A stretch of DNA of 64,000 nucleotides, taken from Acinetobacter genomosp. 15BJ (GTDB lineage: Bacteria; Pseudomonadota; Gammaproteobacteria; Pseudomonadales; Moraxellaceae). The notes under the pieces are model-generated. The model did not search any database, was not told where the DNA came from, and saw only the letters and a program-made list of their open reading frames with translations. Positions 8,050 to 15,813 of the stretch are shown one piece after another (positions within the stretch are counted from its first letter, which is position 1; the number at the start of each line of letters is the position of its first letter). The DNA lies in NCBI RefSeq assembly GCF_000400715.1, contig NZ_KE007351.1, forward strand, positions 319,530-383,529, written 5' to 3'. Both the position numbers and the translations under genes were made by a program.

Positions 8050-8228
8050 CTCCATCGCTTCTCACGGCAATGGAGGCAACTTAACAGGGGTGAGAATACT
8101 GAATCTAGGATCAGCCAGCACGAAGCTGCCCTGCTAAGCTACCATAGGGACTGCTTAACAGTAGGCAAAAAAATAGCCGCAAGTGCGACATTTAATTGCA
8201 CCTAGATATTTTATCAGGTTCTCACGCC
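8050..8228 (-). ncRNA. Highly structured leader or small RNA upstream of the 115-residue ORF
   Basis: Two arms (8087-8110 and 8200-8228) sharing GTGAGAA and ATCTAGG blocks form a long imperfect stem around about 90 bases that contain further small hairpins. A separate hairpin, CTCCAT...ATGGAG, lies at 8050-8075. All of it precedes the ORF start at 8020 on the minus strand. It could be a leader RNA, an antisense-type RNA or a small transposable repeat; no known family could be assigned by eye. Confidence 0.35.
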
Positions 8229-8402
8229 TGCACACAGATTTTGCTGCGTTGAAATAAGATTATCCAGTAAAAAGCAGGGTGTCAAGGTCCTAATCAGTAG
8301 TTCTTATAAAAACTACTTTTTTTGTTATGATAGCGCTTTTTTAAAGGGCTGCGTAACTTCAGTCAATAACTTACTCAATCTGCTGTAATATTATATGAGA
8401 GC

Positions 8403-8423
8403 CACGTCCTATAGCCGGACGTG
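8403..8423 (-). terminator. Hairpin downstream of the DUF411 gene
   Basis: CACGTCC pairs with GGACGTG around a 7-base loop, about 40 bases after the stop of the DUF411 gene. There is no T-run, so the terminator role is uncertain. Confidence 0.35.
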
Positions 8424-8463
8424 ACCCAATCAGTGTTACCTAGCGCTGTACTGGCTAATATCT

Positions 8464-9060
8464 TCAATATTGTTCGTTTGCTTGTTTAATACTAGCATAA
8501 GGCGCGGTACTACCGTCTTTTTTTATCAGCATAATAGTATAAGGACTGAATTGATCACCCTTTTCCATGCCTGGACTACCCATTGGCATACCCGGTGTGG
8601 CTAGACCAATAGCGTCTTTGGGCGGGTTTTGTAGGAACTTATCCATATACTTGACCGGCACATGACCCTCAAACACATAACCGTCTTGGCTTATGATGGT
8701 ATGGCAAGAGTACATTGACGTTGGTAATTGATGCTGCGCTTTGATCGCTGTAACTGCCTCATTACTGGTGACTTTGTCAACAATCATCACACCGTAGGAT
8801 TTAGCATGCTCAATCCAACTATGACAACAGCCACAGTTCGGGTCGCGATGTACCGTTAACGTATTGTTTTTCAATGTATCTGAGATTTGAGTTTGAACGT
8901 TAGGAATGGTGGTTATCGCCTGACGCTGCTGAGTTGTTTGAGGCGTTGAGGCGATGGTATCTGTTTGACTATTTTTCTCGACTTGATTGCCACAAGCGAC
9001 CAAAGATAACGCTGATAAGCTGACGAGGATTGAAAATTTAATAGAATATTTATTTGACAT
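8464..9060 (-). CDS. DUF411-family lipoprotein (possible copper/metal-binding)
   Basis: A 198-residue secreted protein. A hydrophobic signal ends in the lipobox LVACG, so Cys23 is probably lipidated. After a Gln/Thr-rich linker comes a DUF411 domain with the Cys cluster HRDPNCGCCHSW, then MYSCHT, the conserved GHVP and the Met-rich GLATPGMPMGSPGME. DUF411 proteins are often found with copper-resistance genes and are thought to bind metal in the periplasm, but no copper pump or oxidase is adjacent here. The gene stands alone between IS remnants. Confidence 0.82.
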   Translation of the reverse strand: MSNKYSIKFSILVSLSALSLVACGNQVEKNSQTDTIASTPQTTQQRQAITTIPNVQTQISDTLKNNTLTVHRDPNCGCCHSWIEHAKSYGVMIVDKVTSNEAVTAIKAQHQLPTSMYSCHTIISQDGYVFEGHVPVKYMDKFLQNPPKDAIGLATPGMPMGSPGMEKGDQFSPYTIMLIKKDGSTAPYASIKQANEQY

Positions 9061-9129
9061 GATAATCTCTATTGATAAGTTGGTTTCAGCTCAAACGTGA
9101 CGGGTAACGCTAAAATCACTGGTTAATCT

Positions 9130-9260
9130 GTAACTTTAAACTCTGCTGAATGATTACGACGTTTTCTTCGTGTCATGGTTGACTCCAAAAACAAGCATTT
9201 CCCATGCTTATTGGGGAGTAGATTATCACTTATAGGCGTGGTCTAAAATCCTAGAACCAC
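9130..9260 (-). mobile_element. IS3-family orfA start remnant
   Basis: On the minus strand an ATG at 9176 begins MTRRKRRNHSAEFK, the typical basic start of an IS3-family OrfA, and is lost after about 15 codons. The upstream part, including the near-inverted GTGGT...ACCAC sequence around 9239-9261, may be the end of that element. Confidence 0.45.
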
Positions 9261-9329
9261 ATCATTATGCAAGGGCAGTGGCGCACACGTGAGCTTGCTC
9301 ATGCAAGCACCACTGTTCTTAAGCTTATT

Positions 9330-10109
9330 TTATTGAGTAATCCATCCCCATTTTTTGAAGATAGCCGCACCGTCGTCGGATTGTAAGAACGAAACGAATT
9401 GTTTCGCTGCTGTGATCTGTTCACCTTTGTTGGTTAGCACCACACCGGTATCACGATAGATAACATAATCTTTTTCAATGGGCACAACTTCCGCCAAGGT
9501 GGGGTTCGCAACTTGCCAAATGTTCCAGATTAGCCAGGCATCCAAAGAAGTGTCATCAGTCCATTCCTGTTTTGCGATGGCGCTGTTTTTGGCGTATTTG
9601 GCAATATTTTTTCGGAACGCTTTCACCGACTCAATACTTCCTTTACGGCCCGCTGCGTCCTCCCATACACCATTTTGTCCAGCACCATTGACCACCAAAA
9701 TTCTGTGTCCAGGTTTGAACAAATCGGAAAGTCCCTTGATATTTTTAGGATTGCCCGGGCGTACAAGTATTGCCAATGGCCTCAGGTAGAGCGGCTTAAC
9801 CTTGGTTTCATCAAATCCGCCCTCCATAGCCTGGGCGAAGTCGGTCATCATCGTTTCAGATCCGCTGTAGATAATGTGAGCATCGTCTTTTGCGTTTTGA
9901 ATCCATTTTGGTGTGGGGCCAGCGGTAACTATTACTGGTGTGCCAGTTTTTTCCTCAAATGTCTTCGCGGCTTCTTTCATCGCGGGAGCTGGGCCGCCCG
10001 GGCCATAAACTCGTACCTCTTGAGCCGCATGAGAAATTGCTGGAATGACAGCGGACATGCCTAACAGACATGATGTAAGTACGGGAATTAGATGCTTTAG
10101 CGATTTCAT
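9330..10109 (-). CDS. AcfC-like periplasmic substrate-binding protein
   Basis: A 259-residue exported protein. Residues 1-28 are a cleavable signal peptide ending near SHA. The mature part starts EVRVYGPGGPAPAMKEAAKTFEEKTG and continues with TAGPTPKWI, IYSGSETMMTDF and WLIWNIWQVA, which are hallmarks of the AcfC group within the type-2 periplasmic binding proteins (sulfate/molybdate-like fold). AcfC was first described as an accessory colonisation factor in Vibrio; binding of sulfate or a related oxyanion is likely but not shown here. No ABC permease is next to it. AGGA precedes the start. Confidence 0.8.
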   Translation of the reverse strand: MKSLKHLIPVLTSCLLGMSAVIPAISHAAQEVRVYGPGGPAPAMKEAAKTFEEKTGTPVIVTAGPTPKWIQNAKDDAHIIYSGSETMMTDFAQAMEGGFDETKVKPLYLRPLAILVRPGNPKNIKGLSDLFKPGHRILVVNGAGQNGVWEDAAGRKGSIESVKAFRKNIAKYAKNSAIAKQEWTDDTSLDAWLIWNIWQVANPTLAEVVPIEKDYVIYRDTGVVLTNKGEQITAAKQFVSFLQSDDGAAIFKKWGWITQ

Positions 10110-10288
10110 GGTTACTATCCTAAAAAGAATTCTTTTGATAACAATATTGCTGAAAGGACATTTTTAAGTGTCTTGTCGTGCAACCGAAGCATACTGTTGA
10201 GTGATCTTGATTAATCTATTTCACGAAGTACTCAATACCTGTCTCAGACATCAACTTGTCGAGGAAAGTTCTCTCCTTTCTATAGAAG

Positions 10289-10384
10289 TGAACCGCCCCG
10301 GATTTTGAGGAGGCTCCGTTATTTGAGACAATGGAGTCATCATGAGCAAAATCCGAACCAAATTTACCCCCGAAGTGCGCGAGC
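10289..10384 (+). mobile_element. IS3-family left-end and orfA remnant
   Basis: TGAACCGCCCCGG looks like an IS3-family terminal repeat. An ATG at 10342 then begins MSKIRTKFTPEVRE, a typical OrfA start, which is cut after 14 codons by an IS21-type end. Confidence 0.55.
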
Positions 10385-10442
10385 TGTCAACGCCGGTTGA
10401 ATTTTGTCCGCATCCCCTAGTGGGTCATTTTTACATTGGCGG
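10385..10442 (+). mobile_element. IS21-type end fragment
   Basis: The piece starts TGTCAACG and carries a GGGTCATTTTTAC block, similar in layout to the IS21-type end at 17131-17204 (TGTCAACGG on the other strand, with GGGTCAATTTT repeats). It interrupts an IS3 OrfA remnant and is itself cut by an IS5 element. Confidence 0.4.
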
Positions 10443-11481
10443 GGCTTTGTTGCACAAAGATTTGAAATGCAAAGCGTCCCTAATTGAGCCAAATTTAAGG
10501 CGTAACTTGGGTAAGTGGTCGACCTAATTCCGTAAATCTGTTAAGGACTGCTACACGTGCATGGATCTCATTCACTTGGCTATCAAAACTCCTTGCACTG
10601 AGTTTATCTCCTAATAATTTAATGCAATGCATCTTAGTTTCAACCAAACTTCGACGATGATAGCCTGACCATTTTTTCCATAGTGTCCTGCCTAAACGTT
10701 TAATTGTTCGAAGTAATTCATTTCGCTCTAGCGAGCTACTCTTTGTATCTTTCCATGGTTTCGCATTTTTTCTAGGTGGAATCACCGCATGCGCTTGCCG
10801 ATCTGCAATGACCTGACGGCATTGCTTGGTGTCATAAGCTCCATCGGTATAAACACAGTTAATCTGCTCATCTTGTGGAATCTGATTAAGTAAATCACCA
10901 AGCACCTGTGAATCACTGACATTATTGGTTGTAAGCTGAACTGCTCGTATTTGTAGGGTTTTAGCATCTATACCAATATGAAGTTTACGCCATTGGCGAC
11001 GATATTCAGGTCCATGTTTCTTGCGTTTTCATTCGCCCTCACCTAGAAACTTCATGCCTGTAGAGTCCATGAGTAGATGCAGCCCATCGCTACTTTTTTG
11101 GTAGCTGATTACAATATCAATATGCTTTTGTCTTCTACAAAGCGTGGTGTAATCTGGAGCTATCCAATTTAATCCGCAAAGTTTAATCAGACTTTGCACA
11201 AAGCCAGTGACCATACGTAAAGACAGACGAAATAAGGATTTAATCATTAAGCAGCATTGGATGGCTGCGTCGGAGTAGGTTTGATTTCGCCCTTGTTTGC
11301 CTTTTGATGGCGCATACCATTACGTAGCAGGATCAAACCAAATGGCAATATTTCCGCGACTCATGAGTGCTCGGTTATATGCGGGCCAATTGGTTGTGCG
11401 GTAGATTTTGTGTGTAGGCTTCTTCATTTGAAAATTATATCGCTGAAAAACCCTTTACAGATAGGTTTGTGCAACAAAGCC
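10443..11481 (-). mobile_element. IS5-family element (IS17-like), copy 2
   Basis: A 1039-bp element with terminal repeats GGCTTTGTTGCACAAA and TTTGTGCAACAAAGCC. It is more complete than copy 1, but its transposase has premature stops. The left flank is IS21-like and the right flank is unrelated coding sequence, so it now marks a rearrangement junction. Confidence 0.85.
10495..11427 (-). pseudogene. IS5-family transposase with two nonsense codons
   Basis: Read from the ATG at 11427 (MKKPTHKIYRTTNWPAYNRAL). A TAA replaces the Gln codon in DPATQWYAP and a TGA replaces the Trp codon in GEGEWKRKK. The rest of the frame is intact to the end (VYTDGAYDTKQ, SLVETKMHCIKLLG, LTQVTP). Without suppression no full transposase is made. 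Confidence 0.85.
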
Positions 11482-11482
11482 A

Positions 11483-11656
11483 ATTACTGGCGCAAAATTT
11501 TTAAATGTTAATACGGGGGTAAAGGCAAGGCAGGTCAGAGGATTAAAAGCCTCCAACCGTACAGATGATGTTAGTCAAGCAAATACATCGTTCCGTCTTT
11601 CAGCTATTGCACAAATAGTTAGATGGTATATAGGGTACTTGAATAGCAAAGGATAG
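11483..11656 (+). pseudogene. 5'-truncated gene fragment beside the IS5 element
   Basis: The frame is open from the IS boundary for 57 codons, ending ...FRLSAIAQIVRWYIGYLNSKG and a TAG. It has no start of its own. The coding look and the 3-base gap to the next ORF suggest the last part of an operon gene whose start was removed. Family not recognised. Confidence 0.4.
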
Positions 11657-11659
11657 GAT

Positions 11660-11899
11660 ATGCCAATGTTCGATATAGAAGATTCAAAAGATGTTGATTT
11701 AAAGAACAATAAGACCTCAAAAGAAACCTTAGCTAAAGTCAAAAATGTTGAAGGTTTTAAAGCCAAAGGTAATGAGGCTGGAGTTAATTCCAAAGAACCG
11801 AAAAGTGAAGAAAAAATAGTAGAATTGAAACCAAATTTTATGGGAATCGGTATTAATCTGAGGGCTTTATGGGAAAAAATAAGATTCAAAAAAACATAA
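11660..11899 (+). CDS. Hypothetical protein, 79 residues
   Basis: A small Lys/Glu/Asn-rich protein (MPMFDIEDSKDVDLKN...LWEKIRFKKT) with an AGGAT ribosome site just before the ATG. It begins 3 bases after the stop of a truncated upstream frame, so the two were probably one operon. No domain recognised. Confidence 0.45.
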   Translation: MPMFDIEDSKDVDLKNNKTSKETLAKVKNVEGFKAKGNEAGVNSKEPKSEEKIVELKPNFMGIGINLRALWEKIRFKKT

Positions 11900-11988
11900 A
11901 AAATCAGCCAGCGCTTAACAGTTTGCACCAGCTTTTGCATTATGATTTATGAGTAATCTAAGGTTTTTACTCAGATACGCTTAAAGAA

Positions 11989-12105
11989 ATGATCTCCTTG
12001 CTCAAAAAGAGTAACAATATTCATTGGACACATTGGTTTCAAATTGCCCTCGATTTATATGAGTCAAGCAGAGCACTGAGCTCATATGCTAAGAAGCATT
12101 TGTAG
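11989..12105 (+). pseudogene. Short coding remnant, 38 codons
   Basis: The frame MISLLKKSNNIHWTHWFQIA...SSYAKKHL has protein-like composition and is open a few codons upstream, but it is far too short for a domain and has no clear ribosome site. It is probably a fragment of a larger gene. Apart from this, the stretch 11900-12194 shows nothing I can name. Confidence 0.25.
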
Positions 12106-12194
12106 TCAAAGCAGAACAAACAATAATGCTTCGACCTTCAGCTTCTTATATATACACGACTTACAGCTCAATTCTAATTTTACTCACATAACCT

Positions 12195-13073
12195 CTATTC
12201 ACTAAACAGGCTTTTTTCAAATGCTTGTGCAGCATGCGAAGACGGTCTGTCTTTATAATGCAGTTGGTATAGCGGCCGAGAGAGTTGCTCGTTATTTTTT
12301 TGGCTCAGGCGCGCTAATTTGCCTAACTGCACTAAATCTTCTGTGACTACGTTTGGAAATAAAGCGACCCCCATACCTTGAGCAACAGCTCTTGCTATAG
12401 CTTCGTTGCTGCCTAATTGCATACTTTGCTCTGCTTGTACGCCATGCTCTGCTAATAACTTTACAGACATTTCTAACGTGCCAGAGCCTGGCTCGCGTAA
12501 TAACCAAAACTGCTCGTTTAACCATGCTTTTAAGTCTTTAGTGGGCTTAAAGTTGCTCGGTATAACCACACTCATTAAATCACTTTGCCAGTGCTTACTA
12601 ATAATGTGCGGCTCGGTAGGTGTGCCTTCAACCAGTGCTAAATCGATAGTGCATTCAAGTAAGGCATGCTCAATTTGCGTGGTATTAGCCACTTGTACTT
12701 CTACTTTTATATGCGGGTACTGCGCACAAAATTTGGCTAAATAAGGCGGTAGCCAATAACTGGCAATGGTGGTGCTGGTGCCTATAACTAATGTACCGCG
12801 CTTAAGCCCTGTTCGCGATTTAATATCTTCAATGGCGGCTTTTTCGATAGCAAAAATACTGCGGGCGTGATCATACAAAGCTTGGCCGCCCTCGCTTAGG
12901 GTGAGCTTTCTACCCTTAGATGCACGTTCAATAAGTTGAATGTTTAACTGATGCTCTAGCTCTTTTAGCGCTTTAGAAACAGCGGGCTGGCTTATAAAAA
13001 GCGCTTCGGCTGCGCCTGAAAAACTACCCAATTTAGCCACTGTATAAAACACCCTAAGTGAATGTAAGTTCAT
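12195..13073 (-). CDS. LysR-family regulator, divergent from a YeiH-type exporter
   Basis: A 292-residue LysR regulator. Residues 1-60 are the winged helix-turn-helix (LHSLRVFYTVAKLGSFSGAAEALFISQPAVSKALKELE), followed by a linker helix and a two-lobed effector domain (GTLVIGTSTTIASYWLPPYLAKF...). The arrangement with a YeiH-family membrane protein across a shared intergenic region matches the yeiE-yeiH pairing of enterobacteria. It probably controls both genes through the dyad between them. Codon choice (many GCG and TTA codons) differs somewhat from the core genes at the right of the window, which hints at transfer. Confidence 0.88.
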   Translation of the reverse strand: MNLHSLRVFYTVAKLGSFSGAAEALFISQPAVSKALKELEHQLNIQLIERASKGRKLTLSEGGQALYDHARSIFAIEKAAIEDIKSRTGLKRGTLVIGTSTTIASYWLPPYLAKFCAQYPHIKVEVQVANTTQIEHALLECTIDLALVEGTPTEPHIISKHWQSDLMSVVIPSNFKPTKDLKAWLNEQFWLLREPGSGTLEMSVKLLAEHGVQAEQSMQLGSNEAIARAVAQGMGVALFPNVVTEDLVQLGKLARLSQKNNEQLSRPLYQLHYKDRPSSHAAQAFEKSLFSE

Positions 13074-13106
13074 TGAACAACCTTAAATTGCATAACTCTA
13101 AATTGT

Positions 13107-13121
13107 ATAACTTTAAGTTAT
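13107..13121. promoter_or_regulatory. Dyad operator candidate between LysR and yeiH genes
   Basis: ATAACTTTAAGTTAT is a perfect inverted repeat around a single central base. A related block, CATAACTCTAAATTG, lies just before it at about 13090. LysR proteins usually bind such AT-rich dyads upstream of the divergent gene. Confidence 0.5.
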
Positions 13122-13210
13122 CAAATCATGATTTTAATATATTGGAGTTATATTTTGAGCTTTCTTACAATTAAGTCAACACATCAACTTGGTTTAAGTG
13201 AGGGAATATT

Positions 13211-14278
13211 ATGCTTAGCGCTATTAAAAGTAGTTTTCAGCCTTTGACTAAGCAATACGGCGATACGCGCTGGTGGTTAGGTATGCTGCTGGTGGTTGTG
13301 TTAGCGGGGGCATCTGTTGCATTAAGTAAGTTACCTATAATGCAAAGTGCGCAATTTAGCTCCTTAACAATTGGTATTGTGCTTGGCATTATTGTGGGTA
13401 ACAGTGTGTTTGCGCGCATTGCTACGCGTACAGATGTAGGCGTTGATTACGCTAAAAGTATATTACTCAAAGCGGGCATTATTTTATTTGGGTTTAGGAT
13501 TACTTTTGCACAAGTAGCGGGTGTAGGCTGGCATGGCCTATTAACCGATGTGGTAATGCTGCTTGGTACGTTTATATTAGCAGTACAGCTAGGTAAGCGC
13601 GTTTTTAAGCTTGATGAACAAACAACCATACTAATAGGTGCGGGTAGCTCTATTTGTGGCGCCGCAGCGGTAATGGCAACAGAGCCAGTAATAAAAGCAC
13701 AAGCGCATAAAGTATCTGTAGCGGTGGCAACGGTTGTGGTGTTTGGCACGTTAAGTATGTTTGCCTACCCAATTATGTTTGAATATATGGGTGTGAGTGA
13801 GCATGCGTACGGTATTTTTGTTGGTTCAACCATTCATGAAGTTGCGCAAGTGGTAGCAGCAGGGACTACGGTAAGTGCCAATGCGGCTGACACCGCCGTG
13901 ATAGAAAAAATGCTACGCGTAATGATGCTTGCGCCATTTTTAGTAGGCTTATCGTTTTGGCAAAGTAAAAAGCATGCAAACATAAACGCACATGGCGGCG
14001 AGCAAAAAGCGGGTATTTCAATCCCTTGGTTTGCAGTGTTATTTATAGTGGCAAGTGGCGTGCATTCGTTATCGGTTATTCCGCAAGGAACTACAAACGC
14101 TATTATATGGTTTGATAATATACTACTTACCATTGCCATGGTCGCACTTGGGCTGCGTACACATGTTGGCGCTATTCGCCAAGCGGGAATAAAACCACTG
14201 TTATTAGCAGGCTGTTTATTTTTGTTTTTAACCTTAGCTGGCTTTGCCATTAATGTAGGCATTGCACAGCTGTTTTAA
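13211..14278 (+). CDS. YeiH-family putative sulfate exporter
   Basis: A 355-residue membrane protein with about ten hydrophobic segments and the family features SILLKAGIILFGFRITF, GAGSSICGAAAVMATEPV and GSTIHEVAQVVAAG. Members of this family (UPF0324) are annotated as putative sulfate exporters; direct evidence of substrate is limited. The divergent LysR gene is its likely regulator. Only 18 bp separate its stop from an IS6 element, so any downstream operon genes are lost. Confidence 0.85.
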   Translation: MLSAIKSSFQPLTKQYGDTRWWLGMLLVVVLAGASVALSKLPIMQSAQFSSLTIGIVLGIIVGNSVFARIATRTDVGVDYAKSILLKAGIILFGFRITFAQVAGVGWHGLLTDVVMLLGTFILAVQLGKRVFKLDEQTTILIGAGSSICGAAAVMATEPVIKAQAHKVSVAVATVVVFGTLSMFAYPIMFEYMGVSEHAYGIFVGSTIHEVAQVVAAGTTVSANAADTAVIEKMLRVMMLAPFLVGLSFWQSKKHANINAHGGEQKAGISIPWFAVLFIVASGVHSLSVIPQGTTNAIIWFDNILLTIAMVALGLRTHVGAIRQAGIKPLLLAGCLFLFLTLAGFAINVGIAQLF

Positions 14279-14296
14279 ATATAACCTGGTCGAGGG

Positions 14297-15116
14297 GGCA
14301 CTGTTGCAAATAGGCTGACATGATAAGCTAAATATCTTATTTATTTCGAGATACAGCAGATGAATCCCTTCCACGGTCGGCACTTTCAAGGTGAAATCAT
14401 TCTTTGGGCTGTTCGTTGGTATTGTAAATATGGCATCAGCTATCGTGAACTTCAAGAAATGCTCGCTGAACGAGGCATAAATGTGGATCACAGTACAATT
14501 TATCGTTGGGTTCAGCGTTATGCTCCAGAAATGGAAAAACGGTTACGCTGGTATTGGCGTAATCCTACAGATTTACATTCATGGCATATGGATGAGACTT
14601 ATATCAAAGTGAAGGGGCGATGGACTTACCTGTATCGTGCAGTTGATCAACGGGGTCATACGATTGACTTTTACCTTTCCGCTAGACGGAACAGTAAATC
14701 AGCCTATAGTTTTCTAGGAAAGATCTTCAATACGGTGAAAAAATGGCAAATTCCACGGGTCATCAATACAGATAAAGCAGCGACCTATGGCCATGCTTTA
14801 TCACGATTAAAGCGAGAAGGAAAATGTCCAGTAGATATTGAGCACAGGCAGATTAAGTATAAAAATAATGTCATTGAATGTGATCATGGTAAGTTAAAGC
14901 GAATCATCAGGGCCACATTAGGATTCAAATCTATGAAGACTGCTTATGCCACAATTAAAGGTATTGAAGTCATGCGTGCACTACGTAAAGGACAAGCATC
15001 GTCATTTTATTATGGTCAGCCTCAGGGTGAAGTGTGTCTAATCAACAGGGTTTTCGGTCTCTAAGCACTTTTTAAAGGGAACATCATCGACTCAAATCAC
15101 TATTTGCAACAGTGCC
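14297..15116 (+). mobile_element. IS6-family insertion sequence, copy 2 (mosaic)
   Basis: An 820-bp element with the same terminal repeats as copy 1. The first 235 bp or so differ at many positions from copy 1, while the remainder is nearly identical. No 8-bp target duplication is present (left GTCGAGGG, right AGCCAGTG). Its right end cuts an IS5 remnant. Confidence 0.88.
14360..15064 (+). CDS. IS6-family transposase (DDE)
   Basis: A 234-residue intact transposase with catalytic motifs HMDETY, INTDKAA and NNVIECDHGKLKR. It differs from copy 1 mainly in the N-terminal quarter (for example NVDHSTIYRW against NVDHTTIYRW, PEMEKR against PEIEKR) and keeps the normal Gly after the catalytic Glu. 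It is the copy more likely to be active. Confidence 0.9.
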   Translation: MNPFHGRHFQGEIILWAVRWYCKYGISYRELQEMLAERGINVDHSTIYRWVQRYAPEMEKRLRWYWRNPTDLHSWHMDETYIKVKGRWTYLYRAVDQRGHTIDFYLSARRNSKSAYSFLGKIFNTVKKWQIPRVINTDKAATYGHALSRLKREGKCPVDIEHRQIKYKNNVIECDHGKLKRIIRATLGFKSMKTAYATIKGIEVMRALRKGQASSFYYGQPQGEVCLINRVFGL

Positions 15117-15212
15117 AGCCAGTGACCATACGTAAAGACAGACGGAATAAGGATTTAATCATTAAGCAGCATTGGATGACTGCGTCGGAGTAGGTTTGAT
15201 TTCGCCCTTGTT
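15117..15212 (-). mobile_element. IS5 (IS17-like) internal fragment
   Basis: The 96 bp match the segment of the IS5 copies around 11204-11300 (from AGCCAGTGACCATACG to CGCCCTTGTT). It is cut on the left by the IS6 element and on the right by the Tn7-like end. Confidence 0.75.
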
Positions 15213-15349
15213 GTCATTTACAGCAATAGATAAGAGTGGCATGATAAGAAAACAATAGGTTGTCACTCTAAAATTACACAAATAGATTAGAGTAATGACA
15301 GCAATAAGCAAGAGTGGCTTGCAAATTTACACGAATAGGCACGAGTAGC
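15212..15349 (+). repeat. Tn7-like transposon end with four TnsB-type repeats
   Basis: Four direct repeats of about 26 bp start at 15215, 15271, 15293 and 15324. They share a core like ACA-(2)-AATA-(4)-(A/C)GAGT; for example TTTACAGCAATAGATAAGAG and TTTACACGAATAGGCACGAG. The sequence begins TGT directly where the IS5 match ends. Repeated TnsB sites beside tnsA are how Tn7-like ends are built; here the tnsA frame starts 16 bp after the last repeat. Confidence 0.65.
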
Positions 15350-15364
15350 TGTAAGAGGTTTTCT

Positions 15365-15784
15365 ATGAAAAGAATCAGTGATGAATATTCTCCAGTTAGG
15401 AAATCTCAAACTGTATATGGGAGTATTTCGGTAAATTACGCTTTTAGAGGGGAAAAGACGATTTGGTGTGAATCTACTCTTGAGCGTGATTTTTTGATTA
15501 AGCAAGAGTTCAATAGCAATGTTATAGATATAGTAAGCCAGCCTATTACCATACCATATATAACAGAGTTGGGTAATGAATCTACTTATACCCCTGATTT
15601 CCTAGTACAGTTTTCCAGTGCAAATTGTGATGATTTTGAGGAAATCACCTGTCCACTGTTGATAGAAATAAAACCTAGAAAGAAACTTATAGAGGATTGG
15701 AATAAATTAAAGCCAAAATTTAAGGCAGCTCATGCTTTCGCTAAAGAAAAAGGTTGGAAATTCAGGATCATTGATATGTGCTGA
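15365..15784 (+). pseudogene. tnsA: tnsA, 3'-truncated by an IS3 element
   Basis: TnsA is the endonuclease that cuts the 5' ends of Tn7-type transposons together with TnsB. The remaining 139 codons (start MKRISDEYSPVRK, AGAGG upstream) include the PD-(D/E)XK nuclease signature: Glu in CESTLERDF, Asp in YTPDFLV, and Glu-Lys in LLIEIKPRKK. The last two codons and the stop come from the IS3 end. Full TnsA is about 270 residues, so the C-terminal TnsC-contact region is missing. No tnsB or tnsC is in the window. Confidence 0.7.
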
Positions 15785-15813
15785 ATTAGCAGGAGACTTT
15801 CACTTGGGATATG

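Noticed and set aside
10342..10527. An open frame of 61 codons starting MSKIRTKFTPEVRE
   Set aside because: It is a chance fusion of an IS3 OrfA start with IS21 and IS5 end sequences, not a gene.
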